From JBCBST01 sp039819115 (GTDB lineage: Bacteria; Bacteroidota; Rhodothermia; Balneolales; Balneolaceae): a stretch of DNA of 17,756 nt. Positions 1 through 6,913 of this stretch are shown in pieces (position 1 is the first letter of the stretch; each line of letters starts with the position of its first letter). The DNA lies in contig JBCBST010000063.1 in NCBI GenBank assembly GCA_039819115.1, forward strand, positions 1 through 17,756, given 5' to 3'. The notes under the pieces were generated by a model, which saw only the letters and a program-made list of their open reading frames with translations, did not search any database and was not told the origin of the DNA. Position numbers and translations under genes: made by a program.

Positions 1-136
1 AAACACCTTTTCTTTTCTAGCACATTTCTGTCCTCATTCTCCCTTCTTTTGATATCATATTCTGAACTGAACGAGTTGAAACAGGTCAGGATAAGGAGGA
101 TGAGGACAGAAATGTGCTAGAAAAGAAAAGGTGTTT
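1..136. repeat. Perfect 37-bp inverted repeat, 62-bp spacer
   Basis: Bases 1-37 are the exact reverse complement of bases 100-136. The 62-base spacer (38-99) has no ORF. The arms could pair as a 37-bp hairpin with a large loop. The left arm starts at the first base of the window, so the repeat may extend beyond it. No transposase or recombinase lies next to it. Possible origins are a non-autonomous element end, an invertible segment, or a fold-back artefact at a contig end. The sequence alone does not decide between these. Confidence 0.85.
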
Positions 137-248
137 ATGATATGAAGTACAATCCATTAACTTAGTCGAGCATATCACATGCTACAAACGAGCCAAATGT
201 TCGTATTTGTATACTCAATAATATTAATGATCTAATCCATTCAGAGTC

Positions 249-1055
249 ATGAAAAGAATTTTTATTACGGGAGCATCCTCCGGTTTAGGAAAAGCGGCTG
301 CCAAATTATTTGCAAATCGTGGTTGGAACGTGATTGCTACGATGCGAAAACCGGAACAAGAGCAAGAGCTCCATACGCTCGAACATGTGGAGGTACTTCC
401 TTTGGATGTAACAGATACAGGACAAATTGCTTCGGCTGTTGAACAAGCAATTTCCTCCGGACCCATTGATGTGGTCTTCAATAACGCTGGTTATGGTTTG
501 GGAGGTGTATTTGAATCTGCCTCCGACGAACAGCTAACTCGACAGATTAATACCAATTTGTTAGGGGTAATGAGGGTTACCCAGGCGTTTCTTCCTCATT
601 TCAGGGAAAAGAAAAGCGGACTCTTCATCACTACTACCTCCATTGGAGGACTGATCACCCTTCCATTCTTCTCGGTCTATCATGCTACAAAGTGGGCGCT
701 GGAAGGGTGGAGTGAGAGCATGGCGTTTGAATTAGAATCACATGGCATTGGGATAAAAACGGTTTCGCCGGGAGGTATTACCACCGACTTCGCCGGTCGT
801 TCGCTGGACATGTCGATGCATGATGCCTACGCGGAAGACGTACAAAAACTGATGGCCGTAATGACCGACCCCGAACGTCGTAACAACTACTCCACGGCAG
901 AACAGATTGCTGAAGTGGTGTATGAGGCTGCTACCGATGGACAATCAAAACTGCGGTACGTGGCCGGTGAAGATGCCAAAGCCATGTATGCACAAAGACT
1001 TGAAGTCGGAGATGAAGCATTCCGGACCGGTATCCGGGAGTTATTCTTCGGGTAG
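249..1055 (+). CDS. SDR-family NAD(P)-dependent oxidoreductase
   Basis: This is a classical short-chain dehydrogenase/reductase of 268 aa, the usual length for a single-domain Rossmann enzyme. The cofactor-binding TGASSGLG motif is at residues 7-14. An acidic-hydrophobic DV at 53-54 should contact the adenine, and NNAG is at 78-81. The catalytic residues are Ser131, Tyr144 and Lys148 (in YHATK), and a PGG turn follows at 174-176. Arg33 just after beta-strand 2 is compatible with NADPH preference, which is an inference. The substrate cannot be told from sequence. The ATG at 249 places the Rossmann motif at the normal distance from the N terminus. The gene stands alone, with a hairpin right after its stop. 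The neighbouring membrane protein and toxin-antitoxin genes give no pathway clue. Confidence 0.92.
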   Translation: MKRIFITGASSGLGKAAAKLFANRGWNVIATMRKPEQEQELHTLEHVEVLPLDVTDTGQIASAVEQAISSGPIDVVFNNAGYGLGGVFESASDEQLTRQINTNLLGVMRVTQAFLPHFREKKSGLFITTTSIGGLITLPFFSVYHATKWALEGWSESMAFELESHGIGIKTVSPGGITTDFAGRSLDMSMHDAYAEDVQKLMAVMTDPERRNNYSTAEQIAEVVYEAATDGQSKLRYVAGEDAKAMYAQRLEVGDEAFRTGIRELFFG

Positions 1056-1073
1056 GCCGCTTGAGTTGTATTC

Positions 1074-1101
1074 TGTTTGTGTCTGAGTAACGACACAAAT
1101 A
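1074..1101 (+). terminator. Hairpin after the SDR gene (no U-tract)
   Basis: TTTGTGTC (1076-1083) pairs perfectly with GACACAAA (1092-1099) around an 8-base loop, and a G-T and a T-A pair extend the base of the stem. It lies about 20 bases after the SDR stop. It probably marks the transcript 3' end, but no run of T follows, so it is not a canonical intrinsic terminator. Confidence 0.4.
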
Positions 1102-1240
1102 CGTATGGATCACCGGGAGGGCATCACAAAACTTACACGCGACTGGTGTAAACAAGTATGGTTTCTGCTTCATCCAAACGAAACCCTTCCGGTGTATTCC
1201 GTAGACGTCCGATTTGAATCGGAAAAACACAGACGGATAT

Positions 1241-1894
1241 ATGAAGAATCAGAATCAAGTTGTGGGTGGAGTAGCAGGATTAATTGAAGCATTTCTCTAC
1301 CTGTTAGGGTTCGCAATTCTTTTTTTAGTGCTGCAACCGGCACTTGCAGGTACCGAATCCGGACTTGAACGGTTACAGGCTATTATTGAACACAAACCCT
1401 TGTACACCACCTGGCTTGTGTTGATCTACGTACTCTTTGGTATTGTACTTATTCCATTGACCACAGCTATATATGAGCATTTCAAAAAGACTCCAACCAT
1501 CTGGACGAATATCACTCCCGTCTTTGGGTTTATATGGTCTGTACTGGTTATTGCCAGTGGGATGATTGCTGTTATTGGAATTGAATCGGTTGCCGCAACT
1601 ATCGTTGATAACCCGGATTCGGCCCTAACGTCGTGGCAAACCATAAGCGCTATACAAAACGGGTTAGGTGGTGGAGTAGAGATCATCGGGGGGATTTGGG
1701 TGTTCCTGGTTTCCATAACCGGGTTAAAGCATAGCGTGTTCAGCCGGTTTCTTAACTATATGGGATTGATTGTAGGAGGAGCAGGAATCCTGACTATCGT
1801 ACCCCCGTTAAAAGATCTGGGAGTACTATTCGGCCTCGCTCAAATCGTGTGGTTTGTATGGATTGGAATAGCCATGATTGGCAAAGGGCGTTAA
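1241..1894 (+). CDS. Six-helix integral membrane protein, DUF4386-like
   Basis: This is a 217-aa, very hydrophobic protein with about six predicted transmembrane helices (roughly residues 14-36, 59-79, 91-112, 138-160, 167-189, 195-213). Charged patches between them (for example EHFKK) look like cytoplasmic loops. The C-terminal half, with a Gly-rich GLGGGVEIIGG stretch and a LNYMGLIVGGAG segment, resembles the DUF4386 family as I remember it. That family has no assigned biochemical role. I chose the ATG at 1241. The frame stays open upstream to a TTG at 1214, but that adds a polar extension with no support. A hairpin overlaps the stop codon. No function is claimed. Confidence 0.72.
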   Translation: MKNQNQVVGGVAGLIEAFLYLLGFAILFLVLQPALAGTESGLERLQAIIEHKPLYTTWLVLIYVLFGIVLIPLTTAIYEHFKKTPTIWTNITPVFGFIWSVLVIASGMIAVIGIESVAATIVDNPDSALTSWQTISAIQNGLGGGVEIIGGIWVFLVSITGLKHSVFSRFLNYMGLIVGGAGILTIVPPLKDLGVLFGLAQIVWFVWIGIAMIGKGR

Positions 1895-1917
1895 TTAGCG
1901 ATCAACTAATGCCCTTT
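1883..1917 (+). terminator. Hairpin overlapping the stop of the membrane-protein gene
   Basis: AAAGGGCGTTA (1883-1893) pairs with TAATGCCCTTT (1907-1917), giving an 11-bp stem with one G-T wobble and a 13-base loop. The stop codon of the upstream gene is inside the left arm. No T-run follows beyond the stem. It is a likely 3'-end or termination structure separating this gene from parDE. Confidence 0.45.
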
Positions 1918-1939
1918 AACAATAGTATTTGGATGCCTA

Positions 1940-1980
1940 TTGCTGGCCTACGGTTTTAGTTACTACCAATTTTTGGTACT
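1940..1980 (+). promoter_or_regulatory. Putative parDE promoter with overlapping palindromic operator
   Basis: The palindrome TACCAA-TTT-TTGGTA (1964-1978) contains a TTTTTGGTAC core that recurs upstream of three other genes in this window and resembles the Bacteroidota -7 element. A TTG at 1940-1942 is a possible -33 element, though its spacing is long. The palindrome lies 20 bases before the parD ATG, where an autorepressing ribbon-helix-helix antitoxin would be expected to bind. Both roles are inferred from position and symmetry. Confidence 0.4.
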
Positions 1981-1997
1981 TTTTAAAAAAAATCGAT

Positions 1998-2249
1998 ATG
2001 AGTAAGAACACATCCGTATCACTCGGAACCTATTTTGAAACGTTTGTACAGGAACAGGTTTCTGAGGGACGCTATAAAAATGTAAGTGAAGTGATCCGGG
2101 CCGGACTCCGGCTACTCGAAAATGAAGAAAGTAAGGTTCACGCATTGAGAAATGCGATTAAAGACGGAATGGACAGTGGCTTTGCACATGATTTTGATTG
2201 GGATAAAAACCTACAGGAATTAAAAGCCACAAAAAAAGTGGATGGCTAG
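1998..2249 (+). CDS. parD: ParD-type ribbon-helix-helix antitoxin
   Basis: This is an 83-aa antitoxin of a type II toxin-antitoxin module. The N-terminal third is the ribbon-helix-helix DNA-binding part: a short beta strand (TSVSLG) followed by the family hallmark NVSEVIRAGLRLLE at about residues 28-41. The acidic C-terminal tail (DFDWDKNLQEL) is the segment that usually wraps the toxin. The protein should form a dimer that neutralises ParE and represses its own promoter. I chose the ATG at 1998 because it starts directly at the RHH strand after an A-rich leader. The frame is open further upstream, but that part lacks family character and overlaps the promoter and palindrome. The gene overlaps parE by 8 bases, so the two are probably translationally coupled. 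Confidence 0.88.
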   Translation: MSKNTSVSLGTYFETFVQEQVSEGRYKNVSEVIRAGLRLLENEESKVHALRNAIKDGMDSGFAHDFDWDKNLQELKATKKVDG

Positions 2250-2541
2250 GTTCAAGCTTACAAATAAAGCGGTCGAAGATCTGAATAGAATTTGGGCCTA
2301 TACATTTGAACAGTGGTCAGAAGCGCAAGCGGATACGTACTACTATCAACTGTTGGATTGTTGCAAAAGACTATCGAAAAATCCGGAAATAGGTAAGGCT
2401 TATGACCGGATAACACCTTTCTTATATGGATTTCGCTTAAACAAGCATGTTGTTTTCTACAGAACAACCGGGGAAAATGATATAGAGATTATCAGGATAC
2501 TGCACGAGCGAATGGACCTGGAGAACCGGCTAAGAGAATAA
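2242..2541 (+). CDS. parE: ParE/RelE-superfamily toxin
   Basis: This is a 99-aa toxin that partners the preceding ParD. The fold markers are in order: an N-terminal strand (FKLTNKAVEDL), a two-helix hairpin carrying YTFEQW and LLDCCKRLSKNP, a strand with YGFRLNKHVVFYR, and the C-terminal IEIIRILHERMDLENRL signature typical of ParE. Known ParE proteins poison DNA gyrase. RelE members instead cleave ribosome-bound mRNA. The IxIIRILHxRMD ending favours the ParE branch. The start codon lies inside the last codons of parD (8-base overlap), the standard antitoxin-first arrangement. The gene appears intact and full length, so the module is probably functional. It converges on the sulP-type gene 80 bases away, with no clear terminator hairpin between them. 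Confidence 0.88.
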   Translation: MARFKLTNKAVEDLNRIWAYTFEQWSEAQADTYYYQLLDCCKRLSKNPEIGKAYDRITPFLYGFRLNKHVVFYRTTGENDIEIIRILHERMDLENRLRE

Positions 2542-2621
2542 ATGCTCGTACTGCTATTCCATGATCATTGACCATTGTACATAATGTTATGGCCCGGTAT
2601 CTGGTTTTCGCGAAGGCAATA

Positions 2622-4214
2622 CTATCCTCTCTTTTTCCTTGCGGCCAAGGGATGTGACGAATCGGGAGTGAGCTGGTCCAGATGTCGGATTTCAATGTGT
2701 TTGCCTTCTTTCTCAGCCTGCTTAGCGTAGGATGTTAGGTGTTCCATCACGGTATGGTCGATATAAAACACGTTAGCAACATCAATGATAACCTGATGTT
2801 GGGTGTTCAAAGCATCATCTATTTTGGCTTTTAAGGGAAGGTAATTTGAAAAAATCAGTGCTTTGGAGAGGTTGAATTGAGTGATCGTATCCGTGGTATG
2901 AACATCGACCTGTATCTTGAAAAAACTACTCACAGGAACTCCCTTGAACAGGAGGAACAGATACTTGCTGATGATTCCTATGGCAATTCCAACAATTAAA
3001 TCCGTAGCTAACACCGCCACCAGGGTGATGATAAAAAGTTCCAGTTCCAGGATTCCGATTCGATACATGGTCTTGAATTCATTTGGAGATGCCAATCTGA
3101 ATCCCGTGTAGACCAGCATGGCGGCCAGAGCCGCAATGGGAATCATTTCAATCAAGGCTACTCCAATAAGCAGGTAGAGTAGTAAAAAAGCACCGTGGAA
3201 AAAGTTAGACCATTGAGTTTTGGCCCCGTTACTTACATTGGCAGAAGAACGGACAATCTCCGAAATCATGGGTAACCCACCTATAGCTGCGGCTAATGTA
3301 GATCCCAATCCCATAGAGAATAAATCTTTGTCTAAGTTCGATTGACGCTGGTAGGGATCAAGACTGTCCACGGCTTTCGCACTAAGCAGGGTTTCAATAC
3401 CAGAGACCAAGGCTACTCCCATCACGGCAACCCAAAAGGCGCTTTCTCCTATTTTCGCAAAGGAGGGAAACTGAATACCTCCTTCACCTAATAATTCTCT
3501 GGGCATCACAACCATATCCAACTGCCCGGCTGCAAAATAGTGGGCAACAGGCACAGTAAGTAATAACACCCACAATGGTGCCGGAATACGTTGTATCAAT
3601 TTGATCCTGAGATAGGGGTGAACAATCAGGATTAAAAGTGTGATGAGGGTGATACCCAACGCGTACCCATTTGACTCGGCAAAGGCAGCAGGCATTTTTG
3701 TAGCTACCAGCAAGATGGAACCTTTTGGTGATTGAACACCTAAAGCAGGGAAAAACTGCTTTATAATGATGATTACCCCAATGGCAGCGAGCATACCATG
3801 AACGGCCGCAGGGGGGAAGTAGTCGCCTACTTTCCCCACTTTGAGTAATCCAAACAGGGTAACGAAAACCCCTCCAATCAGTATGGCACCCAAAGCATGA
3901 GGGTAACCGGCAAATCCGTTTTCGATACCTGCTCCTCCCAGCGATTCAGCGGCACCCAGGGTAATAACGATAAGGCCTGCTGCAGGTCCGCTGATCGTAA
4001 CAAAGGTTCCACTAAAGCGGGATGCAATCATACCGCCTACAATAGCGGTGATTAAACCCGCAAGGGGTGGAACACCAGAGGCTATAGCGATACCCAAACA
4101 CAAAGGCAGTGCAATAAGTGATACGCTAAAACCCGCGGCAAGATCCTGTTTGAAATGAGCCCTTAAGCCCGCCCAGCCTTTTTTGGGTATGATGTTGTTT
4201 GTCGTATTTCCCAT
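2622..4214 (-). CDS. SulP/SLC26-family anion transporter with STAS domain
   Basis: This is a 530-aa inner-membrane transporter. After a short cytoplasmic N terminus (residues 1-25) comes the SulP membrane core of many hydrophobic segments, including LPLCLGIAIASG near 36-47 and the ISGPAAG signature at 74-80 in the substrate-site helix. The last ~100 residues form a cytoplasmic STAS domain containing VFYIDHTVMEHL, the region where anti-sigma-factor antagonists carry their phosphorylatable Ser. Family members carry sulfate, bicarbonate or other anions, often with Na+ or H+ coupling. The substrate is not determinable here, and no carbonic anhydrase or sulfur gene is adjacent. I chose the ATG at 4214. 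A TTG at 4265 keeps the frame open but coincides with a likely -33 promoter element. Confidence 0.93.
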   Translation of the reverse strand: MGNTTNNIIPKKGWAGLRAHFKQDLAAGFSVSLIALPLCLGIAIASGVPPLAGLITAIVGGMIASRFSGTFVTISGPAAGLIVITLGAAESLGGAGIENGFAGYPHALGAILIGGVFVTLFGLLKVGKVGDYFPPAAVHGMLAAIGVIIIIKQFFPALGVQSPKGSILLVATKMPAAFAESNGYALGITLITLLILIVHPYLRIKLIQRIPAPLWVLLLTVPVAHYFAAGQLDMVVMPRELLGEGGIQFPSFAKIGESAFWVAVMGVALVSGIETLLSAKAVDSLDPYQRQSNLDKDLFSMGLGSTLAAAIGGLPMISEIVRSSANVSNGAKTQWSNFFHGAFLLLYLLIGVALIEMIPIAALAAMLVYTGFRLASPNEFKTMYRIGILELELFIITLVAVLATDLIVGIAIGIISKYLFLLFKGVPVSSFFKIQVDVHTTDTITQFNLSKALIFSNYLPLKAKIDDALNTQHQVIIDVANVFYIDHTVMEHLTSYAKQAEKEGKHIEIRHLDQLTPDSSHPLAARKKRG

Positions 4215-4227
4215 TCTTCCCGTAATT

Positions 4228-4265
4228 GATACCAAAATGAATCCCGTATAAAGGGATGCTATCAA
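4228..4265 (-). promoter_or_regulatory. Putative promoter of the SulP transporter gene
   Basis: On the minus strand, TTG (4265-4263) is followed after 21 bases by TTCATTTTGGTATC, which matches the TTTTGGTA core seen upstream of three other genes. Its 3' end is about 13 bases before the ATG at 4214. This predicts a very short untranslated leader. The assignment rests on recurrence and position only. Confidence 0.4.
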
Positions 4266-4378
4266 GCAGGGAAGTTAATTGGTGGAAAGGAGAAAACAAG
4301 ACAAACACATTGAATATTATTTCTTTGCCCCTGATGTACGGCGCGAAATACAGAAACTAAACGCTAACAAACAGAACA

Positions 4379-4518
4379 ATGGAAACATCCGATTAAAAGG
4401 GGTACCCGCATTCAGAACTTTTGATTATAAGGAGGCCATAAATTTCTATCTCGATAGTCTGGGATTCACCATCGATTGGGAGCATCGGTTTGGTCCGGGT
4501 GAATATGACCGGATATGA
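4379..4518 (+). pseudogene. Decayed VOC/glyoxalase-superfamily gene fragment
   Basis: An open stretch encodes VPAFRTFDYKEAINFYLDSL followed by GFTIDWEHRFGPGEY. This closely fits the N-terminal beta-alpha-beta unit of vicinal-oxygen-chelate (glyoxalase/bleomycin-resistance-like) proteins of about 115 aa. The frame stops within four codons, so about two thirds of the domain is missing. The likely original ATG at 4379 is out of frame with the conserved part: the ATG frame hits a stop after five codons. At least one frameshift has therefore occurred there, and probably another near 4510. No clear remainder of the domain can be read up to 4652. The in-frame extension back to a GTG or TTG near 4279 has no family resemblance. 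I regard it as a broken gene, not a short protein. Confidence 0.55.
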
Positions 4519-4620
4519 TCTAAAAGATACACGATGCAGAATCCTGAGGGAGAAAGCGGCTGGAATAACAAGATCCGGTATGTTAATTATGTTCTATTTT
4601 TGATGATCGACGGGGCCTAG

Positions 4621-4652
4621 TTTTGTCATTCAACCTCTAAGTATATTTTGGT
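4621..4652 (+). promoter_or_regulatory. Putative promoter abutting the serine hydrolase start
   Basis: TTTTG at 4621-4625 and TATATTTTGG at 4642-4651 fit a Bacteroidota-type -33/-7 pair, with 16 bases between them. The TTTTGGTA core is shared with three other upstream regions. The ATG begins at 4653, immediately after the -7 element. Initiation a few bases downstream would give a leaderless or nearly leaderless mRNA. Confidence 0.4.
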
Positions 4653-6320
4653 ATGACAAGATCTCTACTCCTCTTTTTAAGTATGATATTATTTAGCTCA
4701 ACGGCACAAACACAGGTTTCGACTCGAACCACACCGGATATTGTTTCAACCAAAGGCATATCCGGTTCTTTGCATAAAGAGAATATTGGCACCATTAAGT
4801 TTAACTCGGGGATGTTCAGTAAAACGAAGTACCAGGAAAGTGATTTTCTTGATGCGCATGAGATAAACGAAAACGGTGATTTTAATTTCGTTGCCTTTTT
4901 TGATAATTCACTGACGAACTATCTGCACCAACTGGATACTACCTTAACGGTAGATGAGCTAATCCAAAAGGGGAATTTTCAGTTTACATTTTATGTGGAT
5001 GGGAAACTGATCTATACCGAAAACCTGAATGTTGGTTCAGGTACGCCCCGTCAGAAAAATGAAGATACCATCTTGTACCGTCCGCTGATCAGCAGTGAGA
5101 ATTATGATTCATGGGGACGGTTTTTGTGGATGCGTTTTTTTTACCGGAATGGAGGAAATGTGTCACTTGAAATTGGAGAGCATACACTAGGTATTGAAAT
5201 ACGCCCGTACCTGGAGCATAATGGTCTTAGGGTTGGGGATGTGATTGCGGAAGGAGAAATCGTGGTGAAGATGGCTGAGCTTGGAGAAGTAGGAGAAGAG
5301 GAAAAATCCATCCAGACTATTCAGCCAAACAGTGGCTGGGTAGAATCAACAGCGGACTTTAACGAAGAGCCTATCCGAACGTTGAACGAACGCATTGCCC
5401 AAAAGAGATTTAAGGACATCACCAGCATCGTGGTGATTAAAAATGGCGAGCTTCTTATTGAGGAATACTTCAATGGGGCAGATCGAAGGACTCTGCATGA
5501 TACCCGCTCGGTGGGGAAGTCGTTTGCTTCTACCTTGGCAGGAATAGCACTTAAGGAAGGGCATCTTAAAAGCCTGGATCAAACATTGAACGAGTTTTAT
5601 GGTTTGAAGGAATACGCGAATTATTCACAGGAAAAAGGAGAGGTGACCCTGAGAAGCCTGCTTACCATGAGCTCCGGGTTTCTGGGGAATGATGATGATT
5701 ATGAGTCCCCTGGAAATGAAGAAAATATGTATCCTACGGATGACTGGGTTAGATTTACGCTGGATCTCCCGATGGACAAAACCAAGGATACAGGTGAAAA
5801 ATGGGAGTATTTTACGGCTGGAGCCATGCTGATGGGGGATATTATTGACGAAACGGTTCCCCAGGGATTTGAACAGTATGCCGATGAAAAACTTTTAAAG
5901 CCGCTGGGTATTACGGAATATAAATGGCCTTACCGACCCAAAGGTGTACCAAGTACAGCTGGAGGAATGAGAATGCGGGCATTAGATTTTGCCAAATACG
6001 GACAGCTATACAAGAATGGTGGAACCTGGAAGGGGCAGCGGATTATCCCGGAAGATTGGGTGGAAGCAACGATGACTAATTATTTTGCCGATAAACCCGG
6101 TCAGACTCCGTATGGGTTGTTATTCTGGAACCATACCTTTAAAGTAAATGGTACATCGTACGAAACCTATCAATGCAGAGGTAATGGGGGCAATTATGTC
6201 ATAGTATTTAAAGATGAGCCTTTGGTTATCGTGATTACAGCTACCGCATACAACACGTTCTATGGACATTCCCAAGTAAATCTTATGCTATTGAGCTATA
6301 TCCTTCCTGCTTTGATGTGA
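4653..6320 (+). CDS. Exported serine hydrolase (beta-lactamase/DD-peptidase fold) with extra N-terminal domain
   Basis: This 555-aa protein begins with a signal peptide (hydrophobic LLLFLSMILF, probable cleavage near residues 18-21), so it should act in the periplasm or outside. The C-terminal ~320 residues are a class C beta-lactamase-related domain. The catalytic S-x-x-K is SVGK at 286-289. The YxN position reads YFT (386-388), and the third motif region is RGNGGNY (509-515), in place of the KTG/HxG box. Such proteins include esterases, DD-peptidases and amide hydrolases, so resistance to beta-lactams should not be assumed. Residues ~35-210 form a beta-rich region with alternating strands that I do not recognise. 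It may bind substrate or the cell surface. An acidic linker (EVGEEEKS) joins the two. The gene is monocistronic. Confidence 0.85.
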   Translation: MTRSLLLFLSMILFSSTAQTQVSTRTTPDIVSTKGISGSLHKENIGTIKFNSGMFSKTKYQESDFLDAHEINENGDFNFVAFFDNSLTNYLHQLDTTLTVDELIQKGNFQFTFYVDGKLIYTENLNVGSGTPRQKNEDTILYRPLISSENYDSWGRFLWMRFFYRNGGNVSLEIGEHTLGIEIRPYLEHNGLRVGDVIAEGEIVVKMAELGEVGEEEKSIQTIQPNSGWVESTADFNEEPIRTLNERIAQKRFKDITSIVVIKNGELLIEEYFNGADRRTLHDTRSVGKSFASTLAGIALKEGHLKSLDQTLNEFYGLKEYANYSQEKGEVTLRSLLTMSSGFLGNDDDYESPGNEENMYPTDDWVRFTLDLPMDKTKDTGEKWEYFTAGAMLMGDIIDETVPQGFEQYADEKLLKPLGITEYKWPYRPKGVPSTAGGMRMRALDFAKYGQLYKNGGTWKGQRIIPEDWVEATMTNYFADKPGQTPYGLLFWNHTFKVNGTSYETYQCRGNGGNYVIVFKDEPLVIVITATAYNTFYGHSQVNLMLLSYILPALM

Positions 6321-6465
6321 TAGCCGGCTATTCAAGGTGTCTTTCTGGTCTTTTTTGATGAACATAACCACTAAAAAAGGTTAAGATTATTCGTTCTTGT
6401 TCGATACCATTTATGAACGCTTGTAACGGCTACTGCCGCAATTGTAAAGAAGAATTGTAGGTATG

Positions 6466-6490
6466 TGTTTATTTAAAAAAAGCGTATCTT
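6466..6490 (+). promoter_or_regulatory. Possible rpsO promoter
   Basis: The 212 bases before rpsO contain no gene. An A/T-rich tract ends in GCGTATCTT (TATCTT at 6485-6490), a weak match to a -7 box, about 43 bases upstream of the rpsO ATG. A short inverted repeat (CAATT/AATTG around 6440-6460) is also present. I cannot identify an S15 autoregulatory leader fold by eye. Confidence 0.22.
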
Positions 6491-6532
6491 AAAAGTCTAT
6501 AACGTGACGAAATAGTATAACAGACCATTGCA

Positions 6533-6802
6533 ATGAGCATAACTGCAGAAGACAAAAAAGAAGTATTTGAAAGATTTGGCGGAGACGCTGCCAATACCGG
6601 TTCCACTGAGGGGCAAATCGCGCTATTAACAAAGCGGATCAATCACCTTACTGAACACCTGAAAGAAAATCAAAAGGATCACGCTTCTCGACGTGGACTC
6701 CTTAAACTGGTAGGTAAGCGTCGTCGCTTACTCAACTACCTCATGAAAAACGATATCGAAAAGTACAGAATTCTTATCAAAGAACTCGGTATTCGTAAGT
6801 AA
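6533..6802 (+). CDS. rpsO: 30S ribosomal protein S15
   Basis: This is an 89-aa protein of exactly the usual S15 length. It shows the conserved helical sequence with TGSTEGQIALLTKRINHLTE (residues 22-41), the 16S rRNA-contacting H-x-x-D/S-R-R-G-L segment (HASRRGLLKLVGKRRRLLNY) and the C-terminal YRILIKELGIRK. S15 binds the central domain of 16S rRNA early in small-subunit assembly, and in E. coli it represses its own translation. The next gene is pnp, an arrangement conserved across many bacteria. An intrinsic terminator lies between the two, so expression can be partly uncoupled. The ATG at 6533 gives the canonical N terminus MSITAEDKKEV. Confidence 0.98.
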   Translation: MSITAEDKKEVFERFGGDAANTGSTEGQIALLTKRINHLTEHLKENQKDHASRRGLLKLVGKRRRLLNYLMKNDIEKYRILIKELGIRK

Positions 6803-6806
6803 TTGG

Positions 6807-6836
6807 AAGGCTCCCTTTTGCAGGGAGCCTTTTTTA
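6807..6836 (+). terminator. Rho-independent terminator after rpsO
   Basis: AAGGCTCCC (6807-6815) pairs with GGGAGCCTT (6823-6831) around a 7-base loop, and the right arm runs into a T-rich tail to 6836. It begins five bases after the rpsO stop. It is the strongest terminator in the window and separates rpsO from pnp. Confidence 0.92.
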
Positions 6837-6913
6837 TTCCGTTCGCGCAACATTGTTAATGCTTTCCTGGCGCGGACACTCGCAGACTAACCAACAAGAC
6901 AAGAAAACAACGA

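Noticed and set aside
1..136. CRISPR array or insertion sequence at the left edge
   Set aside because: There are only two arms, inverted rather than direct, with a single spacer. No cas or transposase genes are present in the window.
1105..1287. Plus-strand 60-aa ORF before the membrane-protein gene
   Set aside because: It overlaps the start of the better-supported 1241 gene in another frame, has no recognisable features, and lies in what looks like a hairpin plus leader region.
4653..6320. Calling the serine hydrolase a beta-lactamase (antibiotic resistance)
   Set aside because: Only the S-x-x-K motif is canonical. YxN reads YFT and the KTG box is absent. Most such proteins are esterases or peptidases.
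6320..6331. ATAGCCGGCTAT palindrome at the serine hydrolase stop as a terminator
   Set aside because: It is a perfect 12-bp palindrome without a loop, so it cannot form a stable intramolecular hairpin, and no T-run follows closely. It may be chance.
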